DNA of 44,123 nucleotides, from the NCBI GenBank assembly GCA_021826065.1, contig JAKADY010000025.1:1-44123 (forward strand), written 5' to 3'. A program made the translations under genes and the position numbers. This DNA comes from Pseudomonadota bacterium. GTDB lineage: Bacteria; Pseudomonadota; Gammaproteobacteria; Burkholderiales; Thiobacillaceae. The notes under the pieces are model-generated. The model saw nothing but the letters and a program-made list of their open reading frames with translations, made no database searches and was not told where the DNA came from. The first letter of the stretch is position 1, and every line of letters starts with the position of its first letter. Below, piece after piece: positions 34,177 to 43,905 of this stretch.

Positions 34177-36546
34177 TCACGACCCGGCCTTGCCGGCCAG
34201 GCGCAGCCAGGTGCCCACCACCGTGTCCGGGTTGAGCGACAGGCTGTCGATGCCCTCACGCATGAGCCACTCGGCCAGATCGGGGTGGTCCGACGGCCCC
34301 TGACCACAGATGCCCACGTACTTGCCGGCCTGCCGACAGGCGGCGATGGCCTGGGCGAGTAGCCGCTTGACCGCCGGGTCGCGCTCGTCGAAACGTTCCG
34401 CCACCAGGCTGGAATCCCGGTCGAGCCCCAGGGTGAGCTGGGTGAGGTCGTTCGAGCCGATGGAAAAGCCGTCGAAGCGTTGCAGGAAGTCCTCGGCGAG
34501 CAGGACGTTGGACGGGATCTCACACATCATGATCAGCCTGAGGCCCTGTTCGCCGCGCTTGAGCCCATTCTCGGCCAGCACCTCCAGCGCGGCGTCGGCC
34601 TCGGCCAGGGTGCGCACGAAGGGCAGCATCACCTCGACATTGGCAAGCCCCATCGTCTCGCGCACCCGCTTGAGCGCCCGGCATTCGAGCTCGAAGGCGC
34701 GGCGAAATTTGGGGTGGATGTAGCGGCCTGTGCCGCGGAAACCCAGCATGGGGTTTTCCTCCTGCGGCTCGTATAGCCTACCGCCGATCAGATTGGCGTA
34801 TTCGTTCGACTTGAAGTCCGAGGTGCGAACGATCACCGGTTTGGGCCAGAAGGCGGCGGCGATGGTGGCGATGCCCTCGGCGAGCTTGTCGACATAGAAG
34901 CCGACGGGGTCGGCATGACCGCGCATGCGCGTGGTGATCGCCTGGCACACATCAGCCGGCAGGTTCGGGTAGTCGAGGGCGGCGCTTGGGTGGACGCCGA
35001 TGGCGGTGTTGATGATGAATTCCAGCCGCGCCAACCCCACCCCCGCGTTGGGCAGCAGGGCGAAGTGGAAGGCCTGCTCGGGGTTGCCGACGTTCATCAT
35101 GATCTTGACCGGGATCTGCGGCATGGCCTGCATGGACACCTCGCGCCGCTCAAAGCGCAGCAGGCCCTCGTAGATGCGGCCGTCTTCGCCTTCCGCGCAG
35201 GACACGGTCACTTCAGCCCCATCCGGTATGCTGCGCGTGCCCTCCCCGGTGCCAACCACCGCGGGCACGCCAAGCTCCCGCGCGACGATCGCGGCGTGGC
35301 AGGTGCGCCCGCCCCGGTCGGTGACGATGGCCGCCGCACGCTTCATGATGGGCTCCCAGTCGGGGTCGGTCATCTCGGTGACCAGGACCTCCCCCGGCTG
35401 CAGGATGTTCATCTGAGCCGCCGAGCGGATGACCCGCGCCCGGCCCTGGCCGATGCGGCTGCCGATGGCGCGGCCCACCGCCAGCACCCGTCCGTGTTCC
35501 AGCAACTGATACTGGGTCTGTACCTGACCGGCGCGTGACTCAACCGTCTCCGGCCGGGCCTGGAGGATGTAGAGCCGACCATCGAGGCCGTCGCGGCCCC
35601 ATTCGATGTCCATGGGCCGGCCATAGTGGCGCTCGATCGCCACGGCGTAACGGGCGAGTTCCAGGACCTCGTCATCGGTCAGGCAGTAGCGCTGCCGGTC
35701 GGCCTCCGGCACGTCCTCGACACGGGTCGAGCGCTCCGCCGCCGCCTCGTCGGTGAAGACCATACGGATCGCCTTGTCGCCCAGCTTGCGCCGCACTATA
35801 GGCCGGTATCCTTGCGCCAGGGTGGGCTTGTGCACATAGAACTCGTCCGGGTTGACCGCCCCCTGCACCACCGTCTCGCCCAGGCCCCAGGCCGCATTGA
35901 TGAAGACCACGTCGCGGAAACCGCTCTCGGTGTCGAGGGTGAACATGACCCCGGCCGCCCCCAGATCGGAGCGGACCATGCGCTGGATGCCGGCAGACAG
36001 GGCCACCGCCGCGTGATCGAAGCCGTGATGCACGCGATAGGCGATGGCGCGGTCGTTGTAGAGAGAGGCGAAGCAGCGCTTGACCGCGTCGATCAGGTTG
36101 TCAGCACCGCGGATGTTGAGGAAGGTCTCCTGCTGCCCGGCGAAGGAGGCATCGGGCAGGTCCTCCGCCGTGGCCGAGGAGCGCACCGCAAAGCTCAGGT
36201 CCCGCCCCGCCGCCTCGCACATGCGTGCATGCGCCGCACGGATGGCCGCCTCCAGCCCGGCCGGCAGGGGCGCCTGCATCACCCAGCCGCGGATCTCGGC
36301 CCCGGCGGCAGCCAAGGCATCGACGTCCTCGACATCGAGGGTGGCGAGCCGCGCGGCGATGCGCTCCCGCAAACCCGCCTGGGCGAGAAATTCTCGAAAG
36401 GCCGCGGCAGTGGTGGCGAAACCGTCCGGCACGCGCACCCCCTCAACCGCCAGGTTGCGGAGCATCTCACCCAGCGAGGCGTTCTTGCCCCCCACCCGAT
36501 CCACGTCCTGCATGGACAGGGCTTCGAACGGCAGGATATAGTCCAT
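34177..36546 (-). CDS. ppsA: Phosphoenolpyruvate synthase
   Basis: PEP synthase converts pyruvate, ATP and water to PEP, AMP and phosphate in gluconeogenesis. The 789-residue protein has the N-terminal ATP-binding domain ([32 protein letters not shown]). The central phosphohistidine domain has [18 protein letters not shown], where the His carries phosphate and the Thr is the target of PpsR. The C-terminal PEP-binding barrel has [14 protein letters not shown] and [11 protein letters not shown]. Its ATG is only 23 bp from a MITE (36570), so its native promoter is displaced or replaced. Confidence 0.97.
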   Translation of the reverse strand: MDYILPFEALSMQDVDRVGGKNASLGEMLRNLAVEGVRVPDGFATTAAAFREFLAQAGLRERIAARLATLDVEDVDALAAAGAEIRGWVMQAPLPAGLEAAIRAAHARMCEAAGRDLSFAVRSSATAEDLPDASFAGQQETFLNIRGADNLIDAVKRCFASLYNDRAIAYRVHHGFDHAAVALSAGIQRMVRSDLGAAGVMFTLDTESGFRDVVFINAAWGLGETVVQGAVNPDEFYVHKPTLAQGYRPIVRRKLGDKAIRMVFTDEAAAERSTRVEDVPEADRQRYCLTDDEVLELARYAVAIERHYGRPMDIEWGRDGLDGRLYILQARPETVESRAGQVQTQYQLLEHGRVLAVGRAIGSRIGQGRARVIRSAAQMNILQPGEVLVTEMTDPDWEPIMKRAAAIVTDRGGRTCHAAIVARELGVPAVVGTGEGTRSIPDGAEVTVSCAEGEDGRIYEGLLRFERREVSMQAMPQIPVKIMMNVGNPEQAFHFALLPNAGVGLARLEFIINTAIGVHPSAALDYPNLPADVCQAITTRMRGHADPVGFYVDKLAEGIATIAAAFWPKPVIVRTSDFKSNEYANLIGGRLYEPQEENPMLGFRGTGRYIHPKFRRAFELECRALKRVRETMGLANVEVMLPFVRTLAEADAALEVLAENGLKRGEQGLRLIMMCEIPSNVLLAEDFLQRFDGFSIGSNDLTQLTLGLDRDSSLVAERFDERDPAVKRLLAQAIAACRQAGKYVGICGQGPSDHPDLAEWLMREGIDSLSLNPDTVVGTWLRLAGKAGS

Positions 36547-36569
36547 TGCACCCTCTCTACAGCGTTTAA

Positions 36570-36804
36570 CCTAAAAACCTCAGTTGAACGCGGCCGAAAG
36601 GCGGCCTAAGCCAGTGGCTGGCGCGAAGCGACGACGCCGCAGGGTCGCCCCCTGCAAGGAGGAGCGACAAAGCCAGACGCTGGCTTGGGCCGGAAGGCGG
36701 CCGCGTAGCGGTCTCACCTTATGGGTGAGGGCAATCGAAGGCAGAATCGTGTGCAGCGTCAGACCCTTACAAGACCAAAGGAGCGTTCAACTGCGGTTTT
36801 TAGG
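36570..36804 (+). mobile_element. MITE-like element, copy B
   Basis: This 235-bp copy has ends CCTAAAAACCTCAGTTGA (one mismatch to the family) and TCAACTGCGGTTTTTAGG. It is flanked by TTTAA at 36565-36569 and 36805-36809. It is in the same orientation as copy C but more diverged inside. It starts 24 bp upstream of the ppsA start codon. No transposase is encoded. Confidence 0.86.
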
Positions 36805-36810
36805 TTTAAA

Positions 36811-37045
36811 CCTAAAAACCGCAGTTGAACGCGCCCGAAAGCGGGCTTGTACGCCCGGCTGGCAAGGCGCGACGACGCCGCAGGGTGGCCCCCTGCAAGG
36901 AGGAGCAACACAGCCAGACGGGCGTACAAGACCGAAGGCGGGCGCGGAGCGTGTTCACCCTCTGGGAGAGGATGACCGGAGGCAAAATCTCTTGCATCAT
37001 CGAGCTGTTACGAAGCCATAAGAGCAGTCAACTGCGGTTTTTAGG
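36811..37045 (+). mobile_element. MITE-like element, copy C
   Basis: This 235-bp copy has perfect 18-bp terminal inverted repeats and TTAAA on both sides (36806-36810 and 37046-37050). Internally it can form a long stem: CTTGTACGCCCG (36846-36857) pairs perfectly with CGGGCGTACAAG (36919-36930), with pairing continuing outward (GCGCCCG with CGGGCGC). It ends 25 bp before the ppsR start. Confidence 0.88.
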
Positions 37046-37070
37046 TTAAACCCACAGGGCGGGTTCCTGC

Positions 37071-37910
37071 ATGCCCCCTGCGCGACCGGTCTTCCTCGTC
37101 TCCGACCATACCGGGATCACCGCCGAGATCGTCGGCAAGAGCCTCTTGTCCCAGTTTCCGGACGTCGAATTCACCTACACGAGTTTACCCTTCGTCGACT
37201 CGCCGGAAAAAGCTGCGCAGGCCGCCGCCAGAGTCCGTGAGGTCTGGGCCGCCGGCGGGCTCAAGCCCTTGGTGTTTTCCACGCTCACCGATGCCCGGTC
37301 ACGCGATCTCCTGCAGTCGAGCGGTGCGCTGGTCCTGGACATCTACGGCCAGTTCGCCGGAGCGCTGGAGCGCGAGCTCGGTCGCGCCGCCACACCGCTG
37401 CGCGGCCGCCTGCACGGCATCGAAGACCACACCGGCTACCACGCGCGCATCGATGCACTCAATTACACCCTCGCCACCGACGACGGCCTCAACACCGACA
37501 AATATGCCCTGGCCGACCTCATTCTGCTCGGCGTGTCGCGCAGCGGCAAGACGCCGGCCGCGCTCTACCTCGCCCTGCAGTACGGTCTGCGCGTGGCGAA
37601 CTATCCCCTGACCGCGGAGACCTTCGCGCAGCCGGGCCTGCCCGCCTGTCTTCGACCCTACAAGGCGCGGCTGCGGGGGCTCACCCTGGCGCCCGAGCGA
37701 CTCGCCCAGATCCGTTCCGAGCGCCGCCCCAACTCGCACTACGCCAGTCTGGAGACCTGTCGCGAGGAGCTGGCTAAGGCCATGGCCCTGATGCGCGCCG
37801 AGGCCATCCCGGTCATCGACACCACGCGGCGCTCGGTCGAGGAGATCGCCGCCTTGTTGAACCTGAGTCGGGATACCGCTCGGGTCACCGGTCCCAACCA
37901 GACCGCTTGA
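37071..37910 (+). CDS. ppsR: PEP synthase regulatory protein (bifunctional kinase/pyrophosphorylase, DUF299)
   Basis: This 279-residue protein inactivates PEP synthase by ADP-dependent phosphorylation of the Thr next to the catalytic His and reactivates it by Pi-dependent dephosphorylation. Family motifs are VFLVSDHTGITAEIVGKSLL at the start, the IEDHTGYHARIDALNYTL block, and the P-loop LLGVSRSGKTP. It is divergent from ppsA, its target; the two MITEs fill the gap. The ATG at 37071 has only a weak ribosome site (GGGCGGG). Confidence 0.96.
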   Translation: MPPARPVFLVSDHTGITAEIVGKSLLSQFPDVEFTYTSLPFVDSPEKAAQAAARVREVWAAGGLKPLVFSTLTDARSRDLLQSSGALVLDIYGQFAGALERELGRAATPLRGRLHGIEDHTGYHARIDALNYTLATDDGLNTDKYALADLILLGVSRSGKTPAALYLALQYGLRVANYPLTAETFAQPGLPACLRPYKARLRGLTLAPERLAQIRSERRPNSHYASLETCREELAKAMALMRAEAIPVIDTTRRSVEEIAALLNLSRDTARVTGPNQTA

Positions 37911-38039
37911 TTCCGCGCGCGGCGCGCTCCAGTCCGCACGCCTCGCTGCCGATATACAGCACAGGGCCACCGCAGCGGTTTACGGCCGTGCGGCGAGCAT
38001 TTAACCTGTCAGGGCACGGGAGGGAACACACCCACGGCC

Positions 38040-38780
38040 ATGAACAACGATCTTAAAGCGGCCTTCGATCATTACTTCGAGATGGTCCACGCCGACACCG
38101 ACGCCCTGCGCGAGGAGGTGTTCCGGCTGCGCTATCAGGTCTATGTGTTGGAGACCGGATTCGAGCGTGCAGAGGACCACCCCGAGGGGCTGGAGCGCGA
38201 CGCCTTCGATCCGCGCGCAGACCACTACCTCTTGCGGCATCGCCGCACCGGCTTGTATGCGGCCACCGCGCGCATGATCCTGCCTGACGCGAGCAACCCC
38301 TCGAGTCGGCTGCCCATGGAGCTCCACTGTCCCATCCATCCGGGTGCAGGCATCGAGAACCCCAACGAGCGCATGCGACTGGGCGAGGTCTCCCGCTTTG
38401 CAGTCTCCAAATCATTCAAGCGGCGCTTGGGCGAGGCCGGGACTGCCGCGGGGATCTCCGAGCCCTGCGGGGTCGCGTTCGATGCCGACGAGCGCCGTAT
38501 CCTGCCCCACATCTCGCTCGGGCTGCTGGCAGTCGAACTGCGCAGCATGCACAAGCATGGGCTGATCTACTGCTACGCCGTCATGGAATCAGCCCTGCAC
38601 CGGCTGATCAGCCGTTTTGGCCTCACCTTCCACCCGATCGGCCCGCTCGTCGACTACCACGGTCAGCGTCTGCCGTGCCTGGGCCGCGTGCACGAGTTCC
38701 TGCCGAACATCAAACGCGTAGCCCCGCCCCTCTGGGATCTGATGACGGACGGCGGGCGCTACCACTGCGGCACGGAGTAG
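38040..38780 (+). CDS. PEP-CTERM/exosortase system-associated acyltransferase
   Basis: This 246-residue GNAT-like protein is related to N-acyl amino acid and autoinducer synthases. The sequence shows LREEVFRLRYQVYVLETGFE (the substrate-entry helix), DHYLLRHRRTGLYAATARMI, MRLGEVSRFAVSKSFKRR and the C-terminal LGRVHEFLPNIKRVAPPLW. This is the pattern of the acyltransferase subfamily (TIGR03694) found in genomes with PEP-CTERM protein sorting, where its exact substrate is unknown. No exosortase or PEP-CTERM protein is in the window, so the rest of that system should lie elsewhere. Confidence 0.82.
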   Translation: MNNDLKAAFDHYFEMVHADTDALREEVFRLRYQVYVLETGFERAEDHPEGLERDAFDPRADHYLLRHRRTGLYAATARMILPDASNPSSRLPMELHCPIHPGAGIENPNERMRLGEVSRFAVSKSFKRRLGEAGTAAGISEPCGVAFDADERRILPHISLGLLAVELRSMHKHGLIYCYAVMESALHRLISRFGLTFHPIGPLVDYHGQRLPCLGRVHEFLPNIKRVAPPLWDLMTDGGRYHCGTE

Positions 38781-38944
38781 CGCTGGCGGCCTGCATTCAC
38801 CCCGGGTCCGTGCCCTGCCCGGATTCACCGCCTGCCTGCGCGCACCGCGTCTTTCCTGGATAATATGCCATAGACGGCCTCACGCCGCCGCAGCGGCGGG
38901 TCACCCGGCCGTTTTGGTCACACCCTTGAGCATCGGAGCCGCGC

Positions 38945-40993
38945 ATGACTGTGAATTCCCCCGCGAACATCCGCACCCTGGCCCTTGTCGGCCACGGGGG
39001 TGTAGGCAAGACCACCCTGATCGATGCCCTGCTCGCCGCAGGTGGTGCCATCCCGGCGGCCGGTCAGGTGGAGAAGGGCAACACCGTCTGCGACTACGAC
39101 CCGCTCGAGAAAGAACACCAGCACACGATCAAACTTGCCGCGGCGCACATGACCCACGCCGACACGCGCATCCACCTGCTCGACACCCCCGGCTACCCTG
39201 ATTTCATGGGCCAGGCACTGTGCGCCCTGGACGCGGTCGAGACCGTGGGGGTGGTGATCGACGCCTCGCGCGGCATCGAGTTGACCGCCAGCCGCATGAT
39301 GCACTGGGCGCAAACGCGCAAGCTCTGCCGCATGGTCATCGTCAACAAGATCGATCTCGACAACCTCGATCTGCCCGGCCTGCTCGCTGAGCTGCAGAGC
39401 GCATTCGGCCGCGAGTGCCTGCCCATCAACCTGCCGGCTGAGGGCGGCCGCCGGGTGGTCGACTGCTTCTTCAACCCGGGCGGTGATGCCGACTTTCTAT
39501 CCGTGGCCGACGCCCACCGCGCCATCGTCGACCAGGTGGTGGAGGTGGACGAGGAACTGATGGGCCTATACCTGGAACAGGGCGAGATCGCCCCCGAACA
39601 ACTGCACGCCCCCTTCGAAAAGGCCTTGCGGGAGGGGCATCTGATCCCTGTCTGCTTCGTCTCGGCGCGTACCGGCGCGGGGCTGGCCGAGCTGCTGGAC
39701 ATCATCGTGCGGCTACTGCCCAACCCGACCGAGGGCAACCCACCCCTGTTCGTCAAGGGCGAAGGCGATGCGGCCCGCCCCCTCCTGGCCGAACCCGACC
39801 CGCAAAAGCACGTCCTGGCCCACGTCTTCAAGGTCGAGATGGACCCCTATCTCGGCAAGATGGCGGTCTTCCGCGTGCACCAGGGCACCGTCACCCCCGA
39901 CACCCAGCTCTATATCGGCGAGCTGAGAAAAAAGCCCTTCAAGGTGGGGCACCTCTACATGCTGCAGGGCAAACAGCTCGTCGAGACCAGGGCCTGCCTG
40001 CCTGGCGACATCTGCTGTGTCACCAAGGTGGAGGACATCGGCTTCGACTCGGTGCTGCACGATGCCCCCGAGGATGACCACATCCACATGAAGCCGCTGG
40101 ATTTCCCGCATGCCGTCTTCGGCCTGGCCATCCGCCCGAAGAAGCAGTCGGACATGGGCAAGCTGTCCGAGGTCCTGCACAAGCTCACGGCCGAGGACCC
40201 GGGGCTGCATGTCGAGCACGATGCCGCCACCCACGAGGCGGTCATCCGCGGGCTGGGCGAGATGCACCTCACCCGCGTGCTGGAGAAGATGCGCGGCCAG
40301 TTCAAGCTGGAGGTCGACACCCACCCGCCCACCATCCCCTACCGCGAGACCATCACACAGAGCGCCGAGGGCCATCACCGGCACAAGAAGCAGACCGGCG
40401 GCGCCGGCCAGTTCGGCGAGGTCTTCCTGCGCGTGGAGCCACTGCCCCGCGGCGCCGGCTTCGAGTTCGTCGACGCCGTCAAGGGCGGGGTCATCCCCAG
40501 CCAGTTCATCCCGGCGGTGGAAAAGGGCGTCCGGCAGGCCATGGCCGCCGGCGCCGTGGCCGGCTATCCGCTACAGGACATCCGCGTGACGGTCTACGAC
40601 GGCAAGACCCACCCCGTGGACGGCAAGGAGGTGGCCTTCATCACCGCCGGCAAGAAGGCCCTGCAGGCGGCGGTCGCCCAGGCCAGACCGATCGTGCTGG
40701 AGCCGATCGTCAAGATCGAGGTGACCATCCCCGAGGCCTGCTTCGGCGACGTCAGCGGCGACCTCTCCAGCCGGCGCGGCCAGGTCACGGGCAGCGAGTC
40801 CGGTCGCGGCGGCATGATGATCCTGCAAGGCCTGGTGCCCCTGGCCGAGCTGGACAACTACCAGTCACGCCTCAAGGCCATGACCGGCGGGCGCGGCTCC
40901 TACACCCTCGAGCTGGTCGACTACCAGCCCGTGCCGCCCAACGTCCAGCAGCAGCTCGCCGCCCAGTTCAGGCCGGCCGCCGAGGAGGAGTGA
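38945..40993 (+). CDS. Elongation factor G-like paralogue (EF-G2 type)
   Basis: This 682-residue translational GTPase has all five EF-G domains but with features of the second EF-G class. The P-loop is GHGGVGKT (16-23) instead of AHIDAGKT, the G2/G3 region reads KEHQHTIKL and DTPGYPDF, and G4 is NKID. Domain IV contains QTGGAGQFGEVFLRVEP, and domain V DVSGDLSSRRGQVTGSESG. It is monocistronic and far from rpsL/rpsG, where canonical fusA normally lies. Possible roles are ribosome recycling or a specialised translocation function. Confidence 0.92.
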   Translation: MTVNSPANIRTLALVGHGGVGKTTLIDALLAAGGAIPAAGQVEKGNTVCDYDPLEKEHQHTIKLAAAHMTHADTRIHLLDTPGYPDFMGQALCALDAVETVGVVIDASRGIELTASRMMHWAQTRKLCRMVIVNKIDLDNLDLPGLLAELQSAFGRECLPINLPAEGGRRVVDCFFNPGGDADFLSVADAHRAIVDQVVEVDEELMGLYLEQGEIAPEQLHAPFEKALREGHLIPVCFVSARTGAGLAELLDIIVRLLPNPTEGNPPLFVKGEGDAARPLLAEPDPQKHVLAHVFKVEMDPYLGKMAVFRVHQGTVTPDTQLYIGELRKKPFKVGHLYMLQGKQLVETRACLPGDICCVTKVEDIGFDSVLHDAPEDDHIHMKPLDFPHAVFGLAIRPKKQSDMGKLSEVLHKLTAEDPGLHVEHDAATHEAVIRGLGEMHLTRVLEKMRGQFKLEVDTHPPTIPYRETITQSAEGHHRHKKQTGGAGQFGEVFLRVEPLPRGAGFEFVDAVKGGVIPSQFIPAVEKGVRQAMAAGAVAGYPLQDIRVTVYDGKTHPVDGKEVAFITAGKKALQAAVAQARPIVLEPIVKIEVTIPEACFGDVSGDLSSRRGQVTGSESGRGGMMILQGLVPLAELDNYQSRLKAMTGGRGSYTLELVDYQPVPPNVQQQLAAQFRPAAEEE

Positions 40994-41030
40994 GGGCACT
41001 CGCCCGGCCGGTCGAGGGGGCACGATCTGA

Positions 41031-41795
41031 CTATCGCCACTCGATCGCGCCGGCCGGCCTGCCGGAGAGTAGATTGACGCGCTCGACGAATTTCTGGGCC
41101 GGCACCGGCAGCCGTAGTCCGACCCGAGTGCCACGGGCGATCTCACCCGCCGGCAGGGTCTGCCCGTACAGGGTCAGGTTGCCGGGTTCGTCGATGCGCA
41201 CGACGTATTCGTCGATGGACTGGCCGACCATCAGGCCTCGGCGCAGGGCGTAGGAGACGATCTCCGCCTCGCCATCCGGCGTTGGGGGCTGGCCCGACCC
41301 GAGCGGGAGGACATCCATACCCGACCTGGGTGTACCCGCGAGCAAACCCTCCAGGCTGCGCCGGGTCTTCAGGACGACGAGGACGTCGCTGACCTGCAGC
41401 CCGAATTGCGGGCCCAGGCTGTACCCCTGCAGCGTCAGCAGGATCGGCGGGCCCCAACCGCCATCCTCATTGCGATAGGTCAACACACCGCGCCCGTAGA
41501 TGTTCGCCAGGATGAAGCCGGCCTTGGTCAGGTTCGGAAACACGGCAAAGCCGTGGGCGTCCCGCAGCAGATCATGAAAGACCGCCCATGCGGCGGGGTG
41601 GTTGGCGAAGAGCCGATCGAGGACCTCGCTCGCCGATTCCACCTGCTGGCTGGCGTAGACGCTGATTCCTGGGTCAACGCCCTCAGTGGTCTCACCCGCG
41701 GCTACCGCGGTCGCCGATTCGGCCATGGCGCTGGATGCAGCCCAGACGAACACGATTACGATCGTGCGGTGCAGGCGGCTGAGGCAGGATTTCAT
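41031..41795 (-). CDS. Secreted SYLF (Ysc84-like) lipid-binding domain protein
   Basis: This 254-residue protein has a signal peptide (TIVIVFVWAASSAMA). The rest is the SYLF domain, recognisable from HGFAVFPNLTKAGFILANIYGRG, then GWGPPILLTLQGYSLGPQFG and VSDVLVVLKT, which in eukaryotes binds phosphoinositides and in bacteria has no settled role. The start at complement 41795 is chosen because it begins the signal peptide; a longer frame upstream has no similarity. It is convergent with the EF-G gene. Nothing is recognised in the 243 bp upstream. Confidence 0.83.
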   Translation of the reverse strand: MKSCLSRLHRTIVIVFVWAASSAMAESATAVAAGETTEGVDPGISVYASQQVESASEVLDRLFANHPAAWAVFHDLLRDAHGFAVFPNLTKAGFILANIYGRGVLTYRNEDGGWGPPILLTLQGYSLGPQFGLQVSDVLVVLKTRRSLEGLLAGTPRSGMDVLPLGSGQPPTPDGEAEIVSYALRRGLMVGQSIDEYVVRIDEPGNLTLYGQTLPAGEIARGTRVGLRLPVPAQKFVERVNLLSGRPAGAIEWR

Positions 41796-42038
41796 GTTAA
41801 GGGGACGCGTTCGGGGGTGGCATGGAGGCCTGTGTTTGCCCCACAGGTCTGGCAGTCGGGATAGTCTAAGGCTGAGCGATCGGATGGTGCCAGACCAGCG
41901 CGGGCTTTGCTGTGATCGGTCCAAGCTGGGCTTCGTGAACAGGACTGGCCTGGATCTCGCAGGCCATCCTGGCGGATCCGCCGATGGCCGCGACTGGCGA
42001 CACCGTTGGCGTCTGGGCTCTGCTCGGGGCTATCGTGC

Positions 42039-43118
42039 TCATTGTGTCCGCACCCAGAACATGCGCTCCTTCGGCAGGGCCATGCTGACACCGGCCTGGC
42101 CATCGTGCAGACCGAAGCGCTCCACGACGCGCCATGAGGCCACCGCTTCGACGACCGGCCCGCCCGTCTCGGGGTGCAGGTGGATGGACACCTCGCTGCC
42201 CAGATCGACGAGACGCACCGTGCCACGCAGCAGGCATTCGCCTGGGCGTGGCAGATGCGCGGCATCGCGCAGGGCCACTGACTCCGGCCGCAGGCCGATC
42301 ATGATCGCCTCGCCCACAGTCGCCGTGCCGACCAGCCCGACGTTCAGGCCCAGTTCCGGGCAGTGGGCCTCGATGCGACCCTCGGCTGTGCCCACGACCG
42401 TGGCCGGGAACAGGTTCTTGAGCCCCAGGAAACGCGCCACCGCGAGACTGGCCGGGCGGTTGAACACCTCGCGCTTGTCGCCGGTCTGCTCCTGGCGACC
42501 TTCGATCAGAACGGTGATGTGATCGGCCAGGACATAGGCCTCCGTGAGGTCGTGTGTGACCAGCATGACGGTCAGCCCTCGCTCGCGTTGCAAGTCTTTC
42601 ACCAGCCACCAAAGTTCCCGGCGCAGGCTCTCGTTGAGCGCCGTGAAGGGCTCGTCGAGCAGCACCAGGCGCGGGTTGGCCACCAGTGCCCTGACCAGGG
42701 CAACGCGCTGACGCTCGCCGCCGGAGAGCGTGGCGATCCGCCGTGACAGCAGGGCGCCGATGCCGGTGATCTCCACCAGCCGGTCGAGCAGCGGCTGGTA
42801 GTCAGCCGCCGGCACGCGGCGGGCGCGGGCACTGTAGATGAGGTTGTCGAGGACCATCAGATGCGGGAAAAGGCCCAGATGTTGCGGCACATAGCCAAGC
42901 CGCCGGCGCTCCACCGGCAGCCGCGTGAGGTCCTCGCCTGCGAGCCGAAGCGTTCCGGAGCTGACAGGTAGCGTGCCGAGCACGGCATTGAGCAAGGTGC
43001 TCTTGCCCGACCCCGAGGGCCCCAGCACGGCATGGCATTCGCCCTCCCCTATCTGCAGCGTGATGCCCTGCAGGCGAAAGCCACCGGCCTGGGCGGCGAG
43101 CCCCTCGATCTCAAGCAC
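42039..43118 (-). CDS. ABC transporter ATP-binding protein, molybdate/tungstate (ModC/WtpC) type
   Basis: In this 359-residue ATPase the Walker A is GPSGSGKST (about 34-42), the signature LSGGERQR, the Walker B LVLLDEPF and the switch His is in LVTHDLTEA. After the nucleotide domain comes a C-terminal TOBE-like region (about 230-359) typical of molybdate, tungstate and related oxyanion importers. It overlaps the permease gene by 8 bp. The substrate call rests on the permease and general similarity; sulfate or iron transport is less likely. Confidence 0.82.
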   Translation of the reverse strand: MLEIEGLAAQAGGFRLQGITLQIGEGECHAVLGPSGSGKSTLLNAVLGTLPVSSGTLRLAGEDLTRLPVERRRLGYVPQHLGLFPHLMVLDNLIYSARARRVPAADYQPLLDRLVEITGIGALLSRRIATLSGGERQRVALVRALVANPRLVLLDEPFTALNESLRRELWWLVKDLQRERGLTVMLVTHDLTEAYVLADHITVLIEGRQEQTGDKREVFNRPASLAVARFLGLKNLFPATVVGTAEGRIEAHCPELGLNVGLVGTATVGEAIMIGLRPESVALRDAAHLPRPGECLLRGTVRLVDLGSEVSIHLHPETGGPVVEAVASWRVVERFGLHDGQAGVSMALPKERMFWVRTQ

Positions 43119-43905
43119 GCCGCCCCCCGCCCAGGATGTGCCGCGCGGTGAACAGGGCGGTCAGACCGATGCTCACCAGGACAACGATCAAGGCCACCGT
43201 GCGTTCGATGTCTGCGTTGGACAGCCGCATGTAGATGGCGATGGGCAGGGTTTCGGTGCGCATGGCCATGGAGCCAGCCACCATGAGGGTGGCACCGAAC
43301 TCGCCCAGGGCCTTGGCCCAAGCCAGGATGAAGGCGGCGATCAGCCCGTTGCGGGCGAGTGGCAGGGTCACGGTGAAGAAGCTGTAACGCGGGCTCGCCC
43401 CCAGGGTGCGGGCGACGGTCTCCAGCTCCAGCGGCACTGCATCGAAGGCGGCCTTGAGCATGCGCACGGCGATGCCCAGTACGGTGACGAACTGGGCGAG
43501 CACGATGCCGGCGAAGCCGAAGACGAAGTAGATCACGTTCTCCTGGATCCACTCACCCAGCGGGTTGTTGAAGAAGATCAGGATGATCGCCCCCAGGGCT
43601 GCCGGCGAGACGATGATGGGGAATTCCAGCACGGTGTCGGCCGCCTCCTTGCCCCAGAAGCGGTAGCGCGACAGGGCATAGGCGGCCGGGATGGCGAGGA
43701 AGAGTGCCAGCAGCGTCGCCAGCGTGGCGGCCATGAGCGACAGCCGCACGGAGAACAGGGTACGCTCGGAGAACAGGGTCTCCCGCAGGATGCCGGTATC
43801 GAAAAACCAGAGGAGCGAGACGATCAAACCGGCATAGATGGCCAAAACGGCCAGCGCCGCGGCGACGCTGGCCCGCACCCCGCCCGCGTGCGGCAGGAGC
43901 TTCAC
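43111..43905 (-). CDS. ABC transporter permease, molybdate/tungstate (ModB/WtpB) type
   Basis: This membrane protein of about 264 residues has some six helices. The EAA-type cytoplasmic loop that docks the ATPase is LETVARTLGASPRYSFFTVT followed by LPLARNGL, and the conserved region AKALGEFGATLMVAG with TETLPIAIY is characteristic of ModB-like permeases. The start GTG at complement 43905 overlaps the stop of the binding-protein gene. Longer in-frame starts would run into that gene. Confidence 0.83.
   Translation of the reverse strand: MKLLPHAGGVRASVAAALAVLAIYAGLIVSLLWFFDTGILRETLFSERTLFSVRLSLMAATLATLLALFLAIPAAYALSRYRFWGKEAADTVLEFPIIVSPAALGAIILIFFNNPLGEWIQENVIYFVFGFAGIVLAQFVTVLGIAVRMLKAAFDAVPLELETVARTLGASPRYSFFTVTLPLARNGLIAAFILAWAKALGEFGATLMVAGSMAMRTETLPIAIYMRLSNADIERTVALIVVLVSIGLTALFTARHILGGGRRA

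Noticed and set aside
36584-37049. Arg-rich open frames running through MITE copies B and C, and a similar one in copy A
   Set aside because: They start inside the terminal repeat, end in the opposite terminal repeat, and are shared only because the elements are similar. No domain or ribosome site is seen.
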